Shown here: piece after piece, positions 61,812-64,000 of the stretch
Layout: each line of letters opens with the position of its first letter
Position numbering within the stretch: position 1 is the stretch's first letter
DNA from: DATFYM01 sp035315065
Lineage (GTDB): Bacteria > Acidobacteriota > Terriglobia > UBA7540
Assembly (NCBI GenBank): GCA_035315065.1
Contig: DATFYM010000125.1
Location: 1-64,000 of the forward strand
Direction: 5' to 3'
DNA: 64,000 nucleotides
Translations under genes and position numbers: made by a program
The notes under the pieces: model-generated
What the model saw: the letters and a program-made list of their open reading frames with translations, nothing else
Told to the model about the DNA's origin: nothing
Database searches by the model: none

Positions 61812-61982
61812 AACAGTGGTTAGTGGTTAGTGGCTAGTGGCTAGTGAAAAGCCAACAGCTTTCAGCCGTCAGCTATCAGCAAGAACCGAACCTTGGTGCT
61901 GAGAGACGACCGCTAAAAGCTGGCGTCTGAAAGCTGATAGCGCTCTTTTCTAGCCACTAGCCACTCGTCACTAGCCACTGGC
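61812..61982. repeat. Nested inverted element, GTGGCTA outside, TTTCAGC inside
   Basis: Outer arms 61815-61840 (AGTGGTTAGTGGTTAGTGGC) and 61951-61982 (CTAGCCACTAGCCACTCGTC). Inner arms 61856-61880 (AGCTTTCAGCCGTCAGCTAT) and 61926-61940 (CTGAAAGCTGATAG). Contains the 25-mer shared with 40176-40200. Confidence 0.85.
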
Positions 61983-61986
61983 TTTA

Positions 61987-63279
61987 TCACGCCGTCACCG
62001 CCAGAGACTTTTCCAGCGCTTGGCGCAAGGCGTCGAGGGTCGGCTCCACGCGAAGCCGCTGCGCATTGTCCTCGCTTTCGGCGCGGTGACGCATGATGTA
62101 TTCGGTATCCTTGAGTTGATTGCCCGTCAGGATGCAGACCACGTCCGCGTGGCGTTCGATCTTGCCCGCCCGCACGAGCTTGCGTACGCCGGCGACCGTG
62201 GAGACCGAGGCCGGCTCGGCGCCCACGCCGTCCTCCGCCAGAACTCTCTTGGCCTCGAAAATCTCCTCGTCGGTCACTGACTCGCAGAAGCCGCCCGTCC
62301 ACTCGAGCACGCGCCGCGCTTTAATCCAGTTGGCCGGACTGCCGATTCGAATGGCGGTAGCCTCGGTGCGAGGATTTTCGACGGAAATTAGAGCGTGCGA
62401 GCCGCTCGCCAGTGTCTGGTAGAACGGGCTTGCTCCCGCCGCTTGCACCACCACTACGTGCGGCACCTTCTCAATGAACCCGAACTCCTTCAACTCGCGC
62501 AAACCCTTGCCGATGGCTGACGCGTTACCCAGATTGCCGCCTGGCACCACGATGTAGTCCGGAGGCCGCCAGGCGCGTTGCTCCATCATTTCCGCCACGA
62601 TCGTCTTTTGGCCCTCGATGCGGAAAGGATTCACCGAGTTCACCAGGTGCAACCCGATCTCGGGAGCGATTTCCCGCAGCAGGCGAAAAGCTTCGTCAAA
62701 CGTGTCACCCACTTCAACGACGATGGCTCCGAAATCGAGCGCCTGGGCGAGCTTCGCCGCCGAGATCTGTTTGTAGGGCACGAAGACCAGCGCCTTCATT
62801 CCCGCCCGCGCCGCATAGGCGGCCATAGAAGACGACGTGTTGCCGGTGGACGCGCACGCGACCATGCGCACGCCGCGTGAATCGGCCCGCGTGATCGAGG
62901 CGGTCATTCCCAGGTCCTTGAACGACCCGGTGGGATTGTTGCCTTGATGCTTGATGGTGAGATGAACGGGGCCCGCCCACCACCCGGCGCGCCGCGTGCC
63001 CACCAGCGGTGTGGAACCTTCGGATAGCGAAATGATACGCTCGGTGGGCTCGACAAAAGGGATCAACTCGCGGAAGCGCCATACGCCGCTGCGGTCGATG
63101 GGCTCGCCGCTCAGCCGCCGTTGATGCCACTCGTAGCGCAGCTTCTCTGGGTCGAGCCGGATGAAATCGTAGAGCACCTCCAGCAAGCCACCGCAGGCCG
63201 AGCAGACGTGCGTGTCCCTTTTCGGGTCCTGCCGGCTTCGGCAGCCTTCGTCGATGCACTGGAGGTAAGCGTTTGACAA
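61987..63279 (-). CDS. thrC: Threonine synthase
   Basis: 430 residues. PLP enzyme converting O-phosphohomoserine to threonine. The N-terminal zinc-finger-like CIDEGC...HVCSACGGLLEV, the PLP lysine in KHQGNNPTGSFKDLGM, and CASTGNTSSSMAAYAARAG follow. Lies between aspartate kinase and ppc. Confidence 0.94.
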   Translation of the reverse strand: MSNAYLQCIDEGCRSRQDPKRDTHVCSACGGLLEVLYDFIRLDPEKLRYEWHQRRLSGEPIDRSGVWRFRELIPFVEPTERIISLSEGSTPLVGTRRAGWWAGPVHLTIKHQGNNPTGSFKDLGMTASITRADSRGVRMVACASTGNTSSSMAAYAARAGMKALVFVPYKQISAAKLAQALDFGAIVVEVGDTFDEAFRLLREIAPEIGLHLVNSVNPFRIEGQKTIVAEMMEQRAWRPPDYIVVPGGNLGNASAIGKGLRELKEFGFIEKVPHVVVVQAAGASPFYQTLASGSHALISVENPRTEATAIRIGSPANWIKARRVLEWTGGFCESVTDEEIFEAKRVLAEDGVGAEPASVSTVAGVRKLVRAGKIERHADVVCILTGNQLKDTEYIMRHRAESEDNAQRLRVEPTLDALRQALEKSLAVTA

Positions 63280-63458
63280 AGTTCTCAGTCCTCAGTTTTC
63301 AGTTCTTAGTAAGCTAGCCTAGCTATCAGCCCTCAGCTATCAGCCGCCAGGCGTCGGCAAAGGGCCGGGGGACTCCGCTTCTCTCGCGTGAATGGTGATA
63401 GCTGACGGCCGCTTTCAGTTAACTGAAAACTGAGAACTGAACACTGAAAACCAGTTAG
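63279..63458. repeat. Nested inverted element, TTTCAGT outside, ATCAGCC inside
   Basis: Outer arms 63285-63312 (CAGTCCTCAGTTTTCAGTTC) and 63415-63452 (AACTGAAAACTGAGAACTGA). Inner arms 63322-63346 (TATCAGCCCTCAGCTATCAG) and 63397-63412 (GATAGCTGACGGCCGC). Confidence 0.8.
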
Positions 63459-64000
63459 AGTTGAAACTCCTCATGGATCACCTTCACCGCTTCCTTAACG
63501 TCGGCCGACTTCACCGCGAACGAAATGCTCAGCTCGGTGGATCCCTGGGCGATGGCGATAATGTTGATGCTGTTCCGTCCCAGCGCCCCGAAGGTGCGGC
63601 CGGCGAGTCCCGCGATCCCTTTCATCTTCTCGCCGATCACGACGACGATCGCCACGTGGGGCATGATCTCCGGCGGCGGCATGTAGTCGTGCAGGATCTC
63701 CAGCTCGAACGCCTTTTCCAGCGTACCCTTGACGCGGTTGACGTCGGCATCGTGTACCGCGAAGCAGAGCACGTTATCCGCCGAAGATTGGGTGGACATC
63801 AGCGTTGCGATCTGCTCCACGTCGAGCAACTCGAACACCTTGGCGGCGAGATGGGCAAAGCTGGTGGAGTCGCGGCCGCTGATAGTGACCAGGGACGCCT
63901 TGCTGACGGACGTAATCGCCTTCACCCCCGGGGCTCCGCCGGCGATGGCGGGGCCGATCCTGGTGCCCGGGCAGGAAGGGTTGAACGAGTTCTTGATCCA
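63455..64000 (-). CDS. Aspartate kinase, C-terminal part (cut by window edge)
   Basis: About 181 residues remain, entering at the window end with WIKNSFNPSCPGTRIG, the end of the kinase domain. Two ACT domains follow (about 30-105 and 110-181), with NSINIIAIAQGSTELSIS, the lysine/threonine feedback region. No homoserine dehydrogenase domain is attached, so it is a monofunctional aspartate kinase. Next to thrC. Confidence 0.9.
   Translation of the reverse strand, partial: WIKNSFNPSCPGTRIGPAIAGGAPGVKAITSVSKASLVTISGRDSTSFAHLAAKVFELLDVEQIATLMSTQSSADNVLCFAVHDADVNRVKGTLEKAFELEILHDYMPPPEIMPHVAIVVVIGEKMKGIAGLAGRTFGALGRNSINIIAIAQGSTELSISFAVKSADVKEAVKVIHEEFQL

Overview
The window reads as a chromosomal segment of a GC-rich soil bacterium, most likely an Acidobacteriota member. 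This is an inference. It rests on the gene order, the FecR-type Trp/Tyr-rich secreted protein, the tandem DUF4097 proteins, the paired MacB-like permeases, and intergenic spaces filled with short-word repeats. No ribosomal RNA is present to settle it. Almost all space is housekeeping biosynthesis.

Layout. 1-1900: the end of a gene, a methyltransferase-like protein, an orphan antitoxin-like protein and a hypothetical. 1976-3792: etfA and etfB. 3923-10683: a fatty-acid operon on the minus strand (DUF177/yceD, rpmF, plsX, fabH, fabD, fabG, acpP, fabF) with a near-consensus promoter at 10711-10738. 10994-15595: a sulfur-assimilation operon (sulfite reductase, APS reductase, siroheme synthesis) preceded by a Cys/Met-rich leader peptide and an intrinsic terminator, which looks like a cysteine attenuator. 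15822-17327: a DUF1326/DUF2182 pair. 17395-19527: eroded toxin-antitoxin genes and a gene-poor stretch with a dispersed 22-nt repeat. 19528-26622: his genes (hisI-G-D-C-B-H-F-A). 26630-34651 (minus): ispE, tRNA-Gln, prs, rplY, pth, rpsF, rpsR, rplI, dnaB, alr. 35169-43637: a TPR lipoprotein-like protein, a broken hicB, two DUF4097 proteins, two ABC permeases and a CBS protein. 43941-51701: two secreted glycoside hydrolases (GH116-like, GH20-like), a small protein, a MEMO protein and a FecR protein. 52000-56749: ilvB, an ACT protein, ilvC and proC. 56829-58127: two AT-richer genes, probably acquired. 58215-64000 (minus): trpF-like, ppc, thrC and a partial aspartate kinase.

The most unusual feature is not a gene. 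Nearly every gap longer than about 80 bp holds a member of one structural family: two inverted arms, each made of several imperfect tandem copies of a short word, usually exactly 7 nt (for example GTGACAA, GTCGAAA, TTGACGA, GGTAGAC, GAATGAT, GGGTTCG, CAGAAGT, CTCGAAA). The word differs from element to element, yet the two arms of one element match. I mark about 36. They supply stop codons and C-terminal tails to at least nine genes. One lies in frame inside ispE, two of the GGGTTCG type share a near-perfect 19-bp terminus, and several are nested. This looks like an active or recently active class of non-coding palindromic elements.

Second in interest is the poly-cysteine leader with its terminator. 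Third is a 22-nt repeat that occurs with identical 51/42-nt spacing at two loci 16 kb apart and in opposite orientation.
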